Shown: piece after piece, positions 49,806 through 63,166 of the stretch | Numbering within the stretch: the first letter of the stretch is position 1 | Layout of the letters: each line of letters starts with the position of its first letter | Source: Cladorhizidae sp. MBARI D1340-BT2 | Taxonomy: Eukaryota; Porifera; Demospongiae; Poecilosclerida; Cladorhizidae | Reading direction: 5' to 3' | DNA length: 64,000 nt | Assembly (NCBI GenBank): GCA_028752905.1 | Contig: JAQNBH010000011.1 | Coordinates: forward strand, 20,724,602 to 20,788,601 | Notes under the pieces: generated by a model | What the model was told of the DNA's origin: nothing | The model's database searches: none | The model's input: only the letters and a program-made list of their open reading frames with translations | Made by a program: the position numbers and the translations under genes

Positions 49806-50201
49806 TGTCGAGGGGCTGCCCAAGAACCATCAAGATGGCCCTTAGGCCTGCCTGAACATGCTCACAGCTGATAATAATAATTAGTTTTGTTATCATCTAA
49901 TTATCCTTGAGGTGACCTCATTAGAGTTCATACCAATTATTCCGTTTCACAACTTCTATTTTATATTGGCATATGGAAGCCTATGTGTTTTGTGTGCTTT
50001 GGACTTTTGTGTGTGTATTGTAGATTGTGTGGTTTCCTGCTACCTGGGAGGCAGGGTAAACCCTGACTCCCAGCTGTTCGTTAGTTCTATCTTGAATTGC
50101 TCAATTATTCTATTGGCTTTATAACATTCTAAATTTCTCTGAATTAAGCTAAGGAGTGGTTGTACAGCATAGATATTATTCTGGTGGCAGCTTTGTTACC
50201 A
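49806..50201 (+). mobile_element. Candidate LTR end of the deleted gypsy element
   Basis: A purine-rich stretch (GGTGGGGGAGA) precedes TGTCGAGGGG at 49,806, the usual order of polypurine tract and 3' LTR start. The region to about 50,166-50,201 would be the LTR. TGGTGGCAGC at 50,182-50,191 looks like a primer-binding site, in which case the LTR would end near 50,166 (TACA). Between RNase H and this point only about 125 bp remain, so integrase is deleted. No second LTR is visible in the window. Confidence 0.4.
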
Positions 50202-50650
50202 TGTTGGGAGTTAGCTACAGAAGTGACCCTCAACAACTCTAGATACAACAGATATCAGGTACCTTTATAGGTGGTCTGGGGAATGGAGGAAATTGCTCTT
50301 CTATATTGTTTAGATGCATTTCTGCCATATTGTATGCAAGATATACCTGACTGGATTTTGCATTATGAAATCTACTGTGACAATACTTGCATAATTTTTT
50401 TGGTGTGTATGGGCAACAACCGGATACTCCTGCTCATGTATTAATAATACATAAGTGATTGCTAAAGAAGCTTCTTTTAATGAAGTCTCTCTCTAGTGGT
50501 TTTGTCAGGTCTTGTTGATAAATTTATCTTTGTAGAAGTCACTGTTACTGGACTGAATTTGGGCCCGGGGATAGCTCTTATCATCTTGGTGCTGATCATT
50601 ATGCTCATCATTATGCTCATCAGTGCATATTTCATTTATGTAGTAAGTGA

Positions 50651-50672
50651 TGTGTGTGTGTGTGTGTGTGTG
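50651..50672. repeat. TG microsatellite, copy 2
   Basis: About eleven TG units, counterpart of 439-458. Confidence 0.9.
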
Positions 50673-51703
50673 GTGTGTGCTGTACTATCAATGAACTCTC
50701 TTACAATGTCATGCACTAGTGCTAGAATATGTGGTTTCATAACTTGTTAAGATTTTTTGAGCTCCATGGATTCTGAATACTTCCCTGTATGAACTTGCTA
50801 TATGATAGATCTCTCTGGGTGCTCTCTTTTGATATTAAAAAAAGGTGAAGTGTGCAGAATCTATTGAGCTCCAAAAAAGTTCCTAAAACACATCATCCTG
50901 GCATTTCTCCTTCCAAGAACTACGAGTTTTGCTGCCACACTCTATTTTGTATTGTATATAAAGTTCAGTGCATGAGCACAAGACCCAATATCGTTAGAGA
51001 GAGTGTTTTCAAGGAGTTTAATATTCACAGTATGCATGGCTACCATCCAATCTGCAAATAGGTACCTAAGAGCAATAGGGCATGTTGTGTACTTGCTCTA
51101 CACAATCCATGAACATCCCTCCCTCCCTCCCCCTACCCCAGCAAGATACTCTAGAAAGTTATAGAGAAAAGTTTTGTCAGGAGTGGGGGGGAAAGCATGG
51201 AACTGAAGCGATAATCAAATCGTTCAAAACTTGCAGCATTTTAGTTAAGGCAGAGGTCACATGATAATAGCATTCAAGCCTGGGCAAGCAGCAAACATTG
51301 CCAGTGAGATGGCCAAACTCCACAGAAAAGGTCAAACACCAAAGAAAAGGTGAGACAGTGGCAATCCCTTGAGAAGCAACGAAACTGACTACGAAGAAGA
51401 TGAAGCTAGAAGAATAGCAGACAAAGTCTAGCACGAGCACTGCTATTATCAATGTCACCTGTTTGTGATGTTGTGCAACTACAGTAGTGGCCAAGATTTA
51501 CTTTACGTTGCGTTTTCAAACAACGTACGTACTACGTTTCGAAAGCAAGCATTGCGTGTGCGTTCTTTACTGTTTTTCCAAGTGTCATTCGAAAACGTAG
51601 AGCTGCGTTAAGCAGCTGGTATGCATGAGTGGCGTAGTATAAACGTTCACTTGGATACGTTTAGTTACTCGCTTGAGTAGTTTACAGCTCTCCTTCTCGT
51701 GCT

Positions 51704-52371
51704 ATGGTGTATCATCCTACAAAAATTAAAAGAAAGAATTCCAAACCTTTACCTAAGGTTATATTGACGGTTTCAGTTAACTATGTAGGATGACCTGAGC
51801 TTCCTGAAACATTACCTGCGATCTCGCATGACCTTTTGTTCAATGAGGAAATTGGTTGTCGAGGCTCAAGTGACAGGTAAGATTTTATGCCATGCCATGA
51901 ATAGCTCACAAGGAATATGAAGTCAGGAACCTGAAATGCCGAATATTACTATAATACAGTGACAATCATGATGGCCTACTAACTACAGTAGAGGCTTTCT
52001 TCAAACCAACGATTACTCTTTGATTGCCATCTTTTGGTGTAGAAAAGACATCTCGTGTTTGTACATTGCTGCATCGCAGTTCATATTGCTGTCTATTCCG
52101 AGGCAAACATGGTAATTCTTTGGCTTGTGGATGCTTACATGTTTGAGACGACACTGGGTGATGTATAAGCAAACTAAGATATGCATGCCAAGGCTCAACT
52201 ATCGTGGACCTAAAGTAACCAGTTTTATTTTAAAACCGTGTTTTGCATCCCTTCCACACTCCAGGAGTGGGCAGAGCAATTTGTCAGCAAGGCAGAAAGT
52301 GCATTTGAGAATATTATCTGGTTTTGCAAGTGTACTGTGAAACTTCTGTTACACAGCAGTTTTGTTGAGAG
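51704..52371 (+). pseudogene. Possible decayed gene fragment, copy 2
   Basis: Counterpart of 1,490-2,157 with the same in-frame TGA. The first donor here reads GTAAGA, closer to the splice consensus than GTAAAA in copy 1, so this copy is nearer to a functional state or to the ancestor. Confidence 0.22.
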
Positions 52372-52402
52372 GTGATTCTTCACATAATCAAATTAAATAG
52401 CA

Positions 52403-52639
52403 GGCTCTGTCAGCACTGGAGTGAGGGCTGTCTCTGTCAACACTGGAGTGAGGACTGGCTCTGTCAACACTGGAGTGAGGGCTGTCTCTGTCAACACTGG
52501 TGTGAGAACTGGCTCTGTCAACACTGGGGTGAGGGCTGGCTCTGTCAGCACTGGAGTGAGGACTGTCTCTGTCAACACTGGAGTGAGGGCTGTCTGTCAA
52601 CACTGGAGTGAGGACTGGCTCTGTCAACACTGGAGTGAG
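52403..52639. repeat. 27-bp minisatellite, copy 2
   Basis: Same unit number and order as 2,189-2,425, with CTCTGTCAGC in the first unit where copy 1 has CTCTGACAGC. Confidence 0.9.
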
Positions 52640-53163
52640 CTTGATAATGTATATTTCAATTAATGCAACATCTTTGTGTGTGGTTTGGTGCAGTAGTTGT
52701 TATCTGACAATATTGACAAGGCAAGTAAAGGTCCTGTTACTAGTGTAGTTGCATAGGAGTAAAGCTAGTTGTTGGTTATATCTTCTTGGCCAGTTTGACA
52801 TCTGCATCCTCGGACTTGGTACCTGCATTTACAAACCACAGACATCCAACAACTAAAGTGCAATTAGTCGCAACAGCTTCCCCCTTTTGGAGCCAGACCC
52901 TCCCCCTCCCCAAAGAGGATACATTGTATAATGGTGACAGTTCTCATGCAGCCAAAACATCACACAGTAACTTGCATTATCAAGACCTCCTTACCACCTA
53001 GCGAGCCACTGCACACATAATCCAAGCTCATTACATTTGACAAACATAGGAGCAGAGGACTTCAAGACCTTTTTGTGTGTAACAGCTTTAGCTCATGCAT
53101 GTTCTGATCAAGCTGAAGTGAAAATAGAGCTACTCAGATTGTCAACCAAATGACTAAGATGCC

Positions 53164-53200
53164 CTGATGAAGACCAAAGAATTAGGGTAGAAATGTTGCA
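53164..53200 (+). ncRNA. Degenerate hammerhead-like motif, copy 2
   Basis: Counterpart of 2,950-2,986. The base before GAAA is A here (GGGTAGAAATG) and G in copy 1; neither is the C expected in an active core. Confidence 0.25.
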
Positions 53201-54358
53201 AAAGAATTAGCACTGAAGTAGCTAGCAACAACATATCAAGCTACACTGAAATACCAGCAAGTAAAATTTATTCAGACAAAGGGACTAGTTGAGCTCAGTA
53301 AGACACAAAATTGTAAAAGTACCCCCAACACATAAAGAGCAAGCACTAGGGAGGAGGACTTTCTTCTTTTGGGACTAGTATCCTCAAATATTTTCTGAAC
53401 ATCATCGATTTAACAGAGCTACCTAAACTGGCCCACTGCTGCAATGCTACCTAAATAGAACTTAGCCTCCCGAAAGCACATGTATTCCTATTTGTCACAT
53501 GTTAGATCGAGGTAAAATTAAACAACGATGCATTCCAACGGTACGTTGCAACGTTCGTGCATACGGTTATCCGTGTGTTCTTAAATGGTAGAGTGCTTTC
53601 TAATCGCTCGAGCTACCACCTAATGCAACATAATTTTTGATACCACCTATGCACATGTCTATTAGTCATAATTGAGTGTGTGCTTGAATAGTATGTGCAA
53701 CTAGGCAGCTCGTGGAGTGTATAGAACATGCATGTTCTGATCGAGGAAATCAATCAGTCTTTTACTTATTTACTTCTTTTAAATACATTTAGCTGCCTAA
53801 ATGTTGGCTTCAGCTGCTCTGTATATACCTTCAGCATGCTCTGAATCCTTTACTAATGTGTAGGCAAACCAGAAATACTATTATATATTGAAGCGGGTTA
53901 AAGTAAGCGCTTCTTTGTATTACTCATGAGAGAACATAAAGACAACCTTTTATAATTTCTCGACTCTAAAACCTAAAATCGTCACCAGATCCTCTATGAT
54001 GTAATGTTATGTTATTATGACAGATCCACCATGAAGTACTTGTCATTCTTGAAGTACTTGTCATTCCCTCCGAGTACTTTGAATGGACCATTATATGGAC
54101 GCTGAAGTGTGGTGCAGTGGGCATCATGGCATACAAAAACATGTGTGGCAGATTGGAGATCACAGGGCACATATAAGGTCCGTTGGCCATTACAAACAAC
54201 TGGCGAAAGTCTCAGCTGAGCCATGTTTTGACGTAGTTAGTCTGCAAAGTTATCTGCAGGGTTGTTCCTTGCTTAATGCTGTAGCTAGCTATACCTGTAT
54301 GACTCTGGCTAGGGTTGTTCCATGCTTGATGCTGTAACTGGCTGTACCTGTATTCCAT

Positions 54359-54497
54359 ACCTTTTTCATTAGGCGTGAAAATGTAAGAACGTGGTCAAGC
54401 GTGCGGGTGTAAAATTTATTACGTTGTAAATCAACATAATCTATTTTTAACCTGCGCTTGACCATGTACTAAAATTTTAACGCCTAATGAAAAAGGT
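54359..54497. mobile_element. 139-bp fold-back element, copy 2
   Basis: Identical by eye to 4,126-4,264, including both inverted arms and flanks, so it was carried along by the duplication rather than inserted twice. Confidence 0.65.
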
Positions 54498-57400
54498 CAT
54501 TGAATAGCCTAGGGCTTCCTCTAGCCACTCGTACCAATATCAAATGTTCAGCACTTAACAATCTGGAGTTATTTTGGATGAGTTTTTGGGGAAACAGGTT
54601 TTTGCGGTCCCTCCATTTAGGGTCTAGTAACTTACCTATAGTTATACCTATGAAACATCAAAAGAGAGCACACAGAGAGACATATCTTTTGAACTACATA
54701 TCAAGTCCATACCATGAAGTTTGCAGAATCTACGGAGCTCTAAAGTTGTAACCACTGGACGATCTCAGGAATTCAGCTGCCGAGGTTTTATGGTAACTGC
54801 CTTCAGTTCTACCCCAGATGGCACTCACTTTATTTTATTTATCATAATTATTTTTATTTTTATTGAAGCTGTTTGGGCAAACAGAGATGACAATATTCTG
54901 ACCCGCCTACTTTATTATGTACCAAATTCTCTTTGATCTCTTCACACCCTTGATCACATTGCACCCTCGAATAGCTCACTCCCAAGCTCCAGTATTCTGT
55001 GAAATAGCTTATGCATTAGAACTGGTTGTGCACTAATCCTTGTTTGATGATTATATTGACCAACCAAATGTGCACATGCTATTGGGTCTGAGTGAGGATG
55101 TGTGTGCCCTTTTCACTCTGCAGGTGCTCAGTGAAATAGGCCATGCCTCAATCTCATGCCCTCATATGGTACAGCTGGATTCTAGCTGTTGAATGAATAG
55201 TTGGCACATGCACTTTCTAGGAAGTATTGTCTATTGTAGTGAAATTAAAAACTCAAATCTCTCGACTACTACTAGGTATGGAATGTTTCCAGAGTGATCT
55301 CTTGTTGGGTGGCCAAAGTGTTTCTTCTTAGTGAAGCTCAACTACTGTCATCAGTCCTCACACTAAATAGAGCACACACAAAATAAAATTAAAGATTTGG
55401 AGTTCATGGCTTGATGCACCCCGGAGTTCATGGCTTGCTGCATGCCAGAATTCATGTCTTACTACACACAAGAGTTCATAGCTTTATACACATCAGAGTT
55501 CATAGCTTGCTGCATGCAATTGTTCATAGCTTGATGTACACATGAGTTCATGGCTTGATGCACCCCAGAGTTCATGGCTTGTTGCAAACCAGAGTTCATG
55601 GCTTGATGCATACCAGAGTTCATGGCTTGGTACACACCAGAGTACATGGCTCAACACACCAGCATTCATGGCTTGCTGCACACCAGAGTTCTTGGCTTGA
55701 TACAGAGTTCATGACTGCTACACTCCAGAGTACATGTCCTGATACACACATTGATACACACCAGATTTAATGACTTGATGCATGCCAGAGTTCATGGATT
55801 GATGCTCAATTGATTTCATGGCTTGATGCACCCCAGAGTTGAAGGGTTGATGCACACCCGAGTTAATAGCTTGATGCACACCAGATATCATGGCTTGACA
55901 CAAACCAGAGTTCATGGCTTGATACACCAGAGTTTGATAAAGAGTTCATGACTACTACAGACCAGAGTTCATGTCTTGCTACACACAAGAGTTTATAGCT
56001 TCATATACACCAGAGTATATGGCTTGATGCATGCCAGAGTTCATGGCTTGCTGCATGTCAGAGTTCATGGCTTGCTACACACCACAGTTCTTGGCTTGAT
56101 ACCCACCAGAATTCATGGCTTGATGCACACCAAAGTTCACGGCTTGATGCACACCAGAGTTCATTGTTGATGCACACCAGAGTTCATGGGTTGATGCACA
56201 CCAGAGTGCATGGCTTGATGTGCAACAGAGTTCATGGCTTGATGCACACTATATTTCAATGCTTGATGCAAACCAGTGTTCATGGCTTGACACACACCAG
56301 AGGTCATGGCTTGAGACACCAGAGTTTATGGCTTGATACAGAGTTCATGACTGCTACACACCAGAGTTCATGTCTTGCTACACACCAGAGTTCATGTTTT
56401 ACTACACCCCAGAGTTCATAGCTTGATACACACCTGAGTTCATGGCTTGATGCATGCCAAAGTTAATGGCTTGCTGCACGCCAGAGTTCATGGCTTGCTA
56501 CACACCAGAGTTCATAGCTTCATACCGACCAGATTTCTTGGCTTGATGCACACCAAATTTCATGGCTTGAAGCATACCAGAGTTTATGGCTTGCTGCACA
56601 CCAGAGTTCATGTCTTGCTACACACCAGATTTCATAGCTTGATACACATCAGAGTTCATATCTTGCTGCATTCCAGTGTTCATAGCTTGATGTACACATG
56701 TGTTCATGGCTTGATGCACACTAGAGTTCATGGCTTGTTGCACACCAGAGTTCATGGCTTGATGCATACCAGAGTTCATGGCCTGGTACACACCAGAGTA
56801 CATGGCTTACACACCAGGGTTCATGGTTTGCTGCATATCAGAGTTCATGGCTTGATACAGAGTTCATGACCGCTACACACCAGAATTCATAGCTTGATAC
56901 ACACCAGAGTTAATGGCTTGATGCACGCAGTTTATAGCTTGCTACACACCAGAGTTCATGGCATTATGCATACCATAGTTCATGGCTTGATGCACACCAG
57001 AGTACATCGGTTGATGCAAACCAGAGTTAATAGCTTGATACACAATAGAGTTCATGGATTGATGCACACCAGAGTTCATGGCTTGACCCACACCAGAGTT
57101 CATAGCTTGATAGACCAGAGTTCATGTCTTGATACAGAGTTCATGACTGCTACACACCAGAGTTCATGACTTGCTAACCACCATAGTTCATAGCTTGATA
57201 CACACCAGAGTTTATTGCTTGATGCATGCCAGACTTCATGGCTTAATGGAAACCAAAGTTAATGGCTTGATGCACACCAGAATTCATGGCTTGATGCATA
57301 CCAGAGTTCATGGGTTGATGCACACCAGAGTTCATGGGTTGAAGCACACCAGAGTTCATGGCTTGATGCACACCAGAGTTCATCACTTGATGCACACCAG

Positions 57401-58841
57401 AGTTCATGGCTTGACAAACTCCAGAGTTCATGGCATAAGACACCAGAGTTCATGGCTTGATACAGAGTTCATGACTGATATACACCAGAGTTCATAGCTT
57501 GATACACATCCGAGTTCATGCCTTCATGCACACCAGAGGGCATGTCTTGCTACACACCAGAGTTCATAGCTTGATACACATCCGAGTTCATGCTGTGATA
57601 CACACCAGAGTTCATGACGTGATACACACCAGAGTGCATGGCTTGATGCACACCAGAGTTCATAGAGTTCATCGCTTGCTGCCCACCCGAAGTCATGGCT
57701 TGATGCACACCCGAGTTCATAGCTTGATGCACACCAGAGTTTATGGTTAGAAGCACACCCGAGTTCATGGCTTTATGCACACCAGAGTTCATGGCTTGAT
57801 GCACACCAGAGTTCTTGGCATGATGCACACCAGAGTCCAAGGTTGATACACACCAGAGTTCATAGTTCGATACACACCAGAATTCATGGTTTGATGCACA
57901 CCAGAGTTCATAGAGTTCATCGCTTGCTGCACACCAGATTTCATGGCTTGATGCACACCAGAGTTCATGGATTGATGCACACCAGAGTTAATAGCTTGAT
58001 ACACACCAGAGTTCATGGCTGGATGCACACCAGAGTTCATGGCTTGACACACACCAGAGTTCATGTCTTGATACACCAGAGTTCATGGCTTGAAACAGAG
58101 TTCATGAATGCTACACACCAGAGTTCATGTCTTGTTACACACCAGAGTTCATAGCTTGATACACACCAGAGTTTATGGCTTGATGCACACCAGAGTTCAT
58201 GGCTTGACCCACACCAGAGTTCATAGCTTGATACACCTGAGTTCATGGCTTGATACAGAGTTCATGACTGGTACACAACACCAGAGTTCATGACTTGCTA
58301 ACCACCAGAGTTCATAGCTTGATACACACCAGAGTTTATTGCTTGATGCATGCCAGACTTCATGGCTTGCTGCACTTCAGAATTCATGGCTTGCTACACA
58401 CCATAGTTCATGGCTTGATACCCACCAGAGTTCATGGCTTGATGCAAACCAAAGTTCATGGCTTGATGCACACCATAGTTCATGGCTTGATGCACACGAG
58501 AGTTCATGGTTTGATGCACACCACAGTTCATGACTTGATGTACACTAGAGTTGTTCTTGGCTTGATGCACACCAGAGTTCATTGCTTGATGCACACCAGA
58601 GTTCATTGGTTGATGCAAACCAGAGTTCATGGCTTGACACACTCCAGAATTCATGGCATAAGACACCAGAGTTCATGGCTTGATACAGAGTTCATGACTG
58701 TTATACACCAGAGTGCATGTCTTGCTACACACCAGAGTTCATAGCTTGATACACATCCGAGTTCATGCCTTGATGCACATCAGAGTTCATGTTTTACTCC
58801 AGTCCAGAGTTCATAGCTTGATACACACCTGAGTTCATGGC

Positions 58842-59873
58842 TTGATGCATGCCAAAGTTAATGGCTTGCTGCACGCCAGAGTTCATGGCTTGCTACAAAC
58901 CAGAGTTCATAGCTTCATACCCACCAGAGTTCTTGGCTTGATGCACACCAAATTTCATGGCTTGAAGCATACCAGAGTTTATGGCTTGCTGCACACCAGA
59001 GTTCATGTCTTGCTACATATCAGATTTGATAGCTTGATACACATCAGAGTTCATAGGTTGCTGCATTCCAGTGTTCATAGCTTGATGTACACATGTGTTC
59101 ATGGCTTGATGCAAACTAGATTTCATGGCTTGTTGCACACCCGAGTTCATGGCTTGATGCACACCAGAGTTAATGTCTTGCTACATACCAGATTTCATGG
59201 CTTGAAACACCAGAGTTCATGGCTTGATACATGCCAGAGTTCATGGCTTGCTGCAAACCAAAGTTCATGGCTTGATGCACACCAGAGTTCATGGCTTGAT
59301 GCACAACAGAGTTCATGGTTTGAAGCATGCCAGAGTTCATGGCTTGATATACACCAGAGTTGTTCATGGCTTGATGCACACCTTAGTTCATGGCTTGATG
59401 CACACCAAAGTTCATTGGCTTGATGCACACCAGAGTTCATGGCTTGACACACACCAGTGTTCATGGCTTAATACAGAGTTCATGAGACTGCTACACACCA
59501 GAGTTCATGACTTGCTACACACCAGAGTTCATGTTTTGCTACACCACAGAATTAATAGCTTTATACAGACCAGTGTTCATATCTTGATATCCACCAGAGT
59601 TCATGGCTTGATACACACCAGAGTGCATAGCTTGATATGGAGTTCATGGTTACTGACACCAGAATTCATGTTTTGATACACACCATAGTTCATGGCTTGA
59701 TGCACACCAGAGTTCATAGAGTTCATCACTTGCTGCCCACCCGAAGTCATGGCTTGATGCACACCCGAGTTCATAGCTTGATGCACACCAGAGTTTATGG
59801 TTAGAAGCACACCCGAGTTCATGGCTTTATGCACACCAGAGTTCATGGCTTGATGCACACCTGATTTCATGGC
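58842..59873. repeat. Higher-order unit in array 2, A type with internal deletions (1,032 bp)
   Basis: It carries A-type variants (FDSLIHIRV, GLKHARV). Relative to the 1,280-bp form it lacks about 72 bp near 59,255 (CTTGCTGCAAACC joins two monomers) and a further block near 59,860, where CACACCTGATTTC joins early. Confidence 0.8.
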
Positions 59874-60985
59874 TTGATGCATGCCAAAGTTAATGGCTTG
59901 CTGCACGCCAGAGTTCATGGCTTGCTACACACCAGAGTTCATAGCTTCATACCCACCAGAGTTCTTGGCTTGATGCACGCCAAATTTCATGGCTTGAAGC
60001 ATACCAGAGTTTATGGCTTGCTGCACACCAGAGTTCATGTCTTGCTACACACCAGATTTTATGGCTTGAAACACCAGAGTTCATGGCTTGATACATGCCA
60101 GAGTTCATGGCTTGCTGCACGTCAGATTCATGGCTTGCTACACACCAGAGTTCATGGCTTTATGCAAACCAAAGTTCATGGCTTGATGCACACCAGAGTT
60201 CATGGCTTGATGCACAACAGAGTTCATGGTTTGATGCACGCCAGAGTTCATGGCTTGCTATACACCAGAGTTGTTCATGGCTTGATGCACACCATAGTTC
60301 ATGGCTTGATGCACACCAAAGTTCATTGGCTTGATGCACACCAGAGTTCATGGCTTGAAACACACCAGTGTTCATGGCTTAATACAGAGTTCATGAGACT
60401 GCTACACACCAGAGTTCATGACTTGCTACACACCAGAGTTCATGTTTTGCTACACCACAGAATTAATAGCTTGATACAGACCAGAGTTCATATCTTGATA
60501 TCTACCAGAGTTCAAGGCTTGATACACACCAGAGTGCATAGCTTGATATGGAGTTCATGGTTACTGACACCAGAATTCATGTCTTGATACACACCATAGT
60601 TCATGGCTTGATGCACACCAGAGTTCATAGAGTTCATCGCTTGCTGCCCACCCGAAGTCATGGCTTGATGCACACCCGAGTTCATAGCTTGATGCACACC
60701 AGAGTTTATGGTTAGAAGCACACCCGAGTTCATGGCTTTATGCACACCAGAGTTCATGGCTTGATGCACACCAGAGTTCTTGGCATGATGCACACCAGAG
60801 TGCAAGGCTTGATACACACCAGAGTTCATAGTTCGATACACACCAGAATTCATGGCTTGATGCACACCACAGTTCATAGAGTTCATCGCTTGCTGCACAC
60901 CAGATTTCATGGCTTGATGCACACCAGAGTTCATGTTTTACTACACCCCAGAGTTCATAGCTTGATACACACCTGAGTTCATGGC
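59874..60985. repeat. Higher-order unit in array 2, B type (1,112 bp)
   Basis: It has B-type variants (LMHAKFHG) but lacks about 168 bp between the CTACACACCAGATTT monomers near 60,055, that is, seven 24-bp monomers. Confidence 0.8.
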
Positions 60986-63166
60986 TTGATGCATGCCAAA
61001 GTTAATGGCTTGCTGCACGCCAGAGTTCATGGCTTGCTACACACCAGAGTTCATAGCTTCATACCCACCAGAGTTCTTGGCTTGATGCACACCAAATTTC
61101 ATGGCTTGAAGCATACCAGAGTTTATGGCTTGCTGCACACCAGAGTTCATGTCTTGCTACACACCAGATTTCATAGCTTGATACACATCAGAGTTCATAG
61201 GTTGCTGCATTCCAGTGTTCATAGCTTGATGTACACATGTGTTCATGGCTTGATGCAAACTAGAGTTCATGGCTTGTTGCACACCCGAGTTCATGGCTTG
61301 ATGCACACCAGAGTTAATGTCTTGCTACACACCAGATTTCATGGCTTGAAACACCAGAGTTCATGGCTTGATACATGCCAGAGTTCATGGCTTGCTGCAC
61401 GTCAGATTCATGGCTTGCTACACACCAGAGTTCATGGCTTTATGCAAACCAAAGTTCATGGCTTGATGCACACCAGAGTTCATGGCTTGATGCACAACAG
61501 AGTTCATGATTTGATGCACGCCAGAGTTCATGGCTTGATATACACCAGAGTTGTTCATGGCTTGATGCACACCATAGTTCATGGCTTGATGCACACCAAA
61601 GTTCATTGGCTTGATGCACACCAGAGTTCATGGCTTGACACACACCAGTGTTCATGGCTTAATACAGAGTTCATGAGACTGCTACACACCAGAGTTCATG
61701 ACTTGCTACACACCAGAGTTCATGTTTTGCTACACCACAGAATTAATAGCTTTATACAGACCAGAGTTCATATCTTGATATCCACCAGAGTTCATGGCTT
61801 GATACACACCAGAGTGCATAGCTTGATATGGAGTTCATGGTTACTGACACCAGAATTCATGTCTTGATACACACCATAGTTCATGGCTTGATGCACACCA
61901 GAGTTCATAGAGTTCATCGCTTGCTGCCCACCCGAAGTCATGGCTTGATGCACACCCAAGTTCATAGCTTGATGCACACCAGAGTTTATGGTTAGAAGCA
62001 CACCCGAGTTCATGGCTTTATGCACACCAGAGTTCATGGCTTGATGCACACCAGAGTTCTTGGCATGATGCACACCAGAGTGCAAGGCTTGATACACACC
62101 AGAGTTCATAGTTCGATACACACCAGAATTCATGGCTTGATGCACACCACAGTTCATAGAGTTCATCGCTTGCTGCACACCAGATTTCATGGCTTGATGC
62201 ACACCAGAGTTCATGTTTTACTACACCCCAGAGTTCATAGCTTGATACACACCTGAGTTCATGGCTTGATGCATGCCAAAGTTAATGGCTTGCTGCACGC
62301 CAGAGTTCATGGCTTGCTACACACCAGAGTTCATAGCTTCATACCCACCAGAGTTCTTGGCTTGATGCACACCAAATTTCATGGCTTGAAGCATACCAGA
62401 GTTTATGGCTTGCTGCACACCAGAGTTCATGTCTTGCTACACACCAGATTTCATAGCTTGATACACATCAGAGTTCATAGGTTGCTGCATTCCAGTGTTC
62501 ATAGCTTGATGTACACATGTGTTCATGGCTTGATGCAAACTAGAGTTCATGGCTTGTTGCACACCCGAGTTCATGGCTTGATGCACACCAGAGTTAATGT
62601 CTTGCTACACACCAGATTTCATGGCTTGAAACACCAGAGTTCATGGCTTGATACATGCCAGAGTTCATGGCTTGCTGCACGTCAGATTCATGGCTTGCTA
62701 CACACCAGAGTTCATGGCTTTATGCAAACCAAAGTTCATGGCTTGATGCACACCAGAGTTCATGGCTTGATGCACAACAGAGTTCATGATTTGATGCACG
62801 CCAGAGTTCATGGCTTGATATACACCAGAGTTGTTCATGGCTTGATGCACACCATAGTTCATGGCTTGATGCACACCAAAGTTCATTGGCTTGATGCACA
62901 CCAGAGTTCATGGCTTGACACACACCAGTGTTCATGGCTTAATACAGAGTTCATGAGACTGCTACACACCAGAGTTCATGACTTGCTACACACCAGAGTT
63001 CATGTTTTGCTACACCACAGAATTAATAGCTTGATACAGACCAGAGTTCATATCTTGATATCCACCAGAGTTCATGGCTTGATACACACCAGAGTGCATA
63101 GCTTGATATGGAGTTCATGGTTACTGATACCAGAATTCATGTCTTGATACACACCATAGTTCATGG
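60986..63166. repeat. Higher-order units in array 2, two C-type units, the second cut short
   Basis: The unit at 60,986-62,265 is a full 1,280-bp C type. The next, from 62,266, is identical in type but joins the terminal unit at about 63,160 (TTCATGGCTTGCTACACACC), a junction absent from array 1. Confidence 0.8.

Larger units (their letters stand above)
50213..55399. repeat. Left flank of the segmental duplication, copy 2
   Basis: The direct repeat of 1-5,166 begins at AGCTACAGAAGTGACC. Differences include a TG repeat about 2 bp longer, a 19-bp insertion at about 54,176 (AAGGTCCGTTGGCC...) and scattered substitutions. Its contents parallel copy 1, and no additional gene is seen. Confidence 0.9.
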
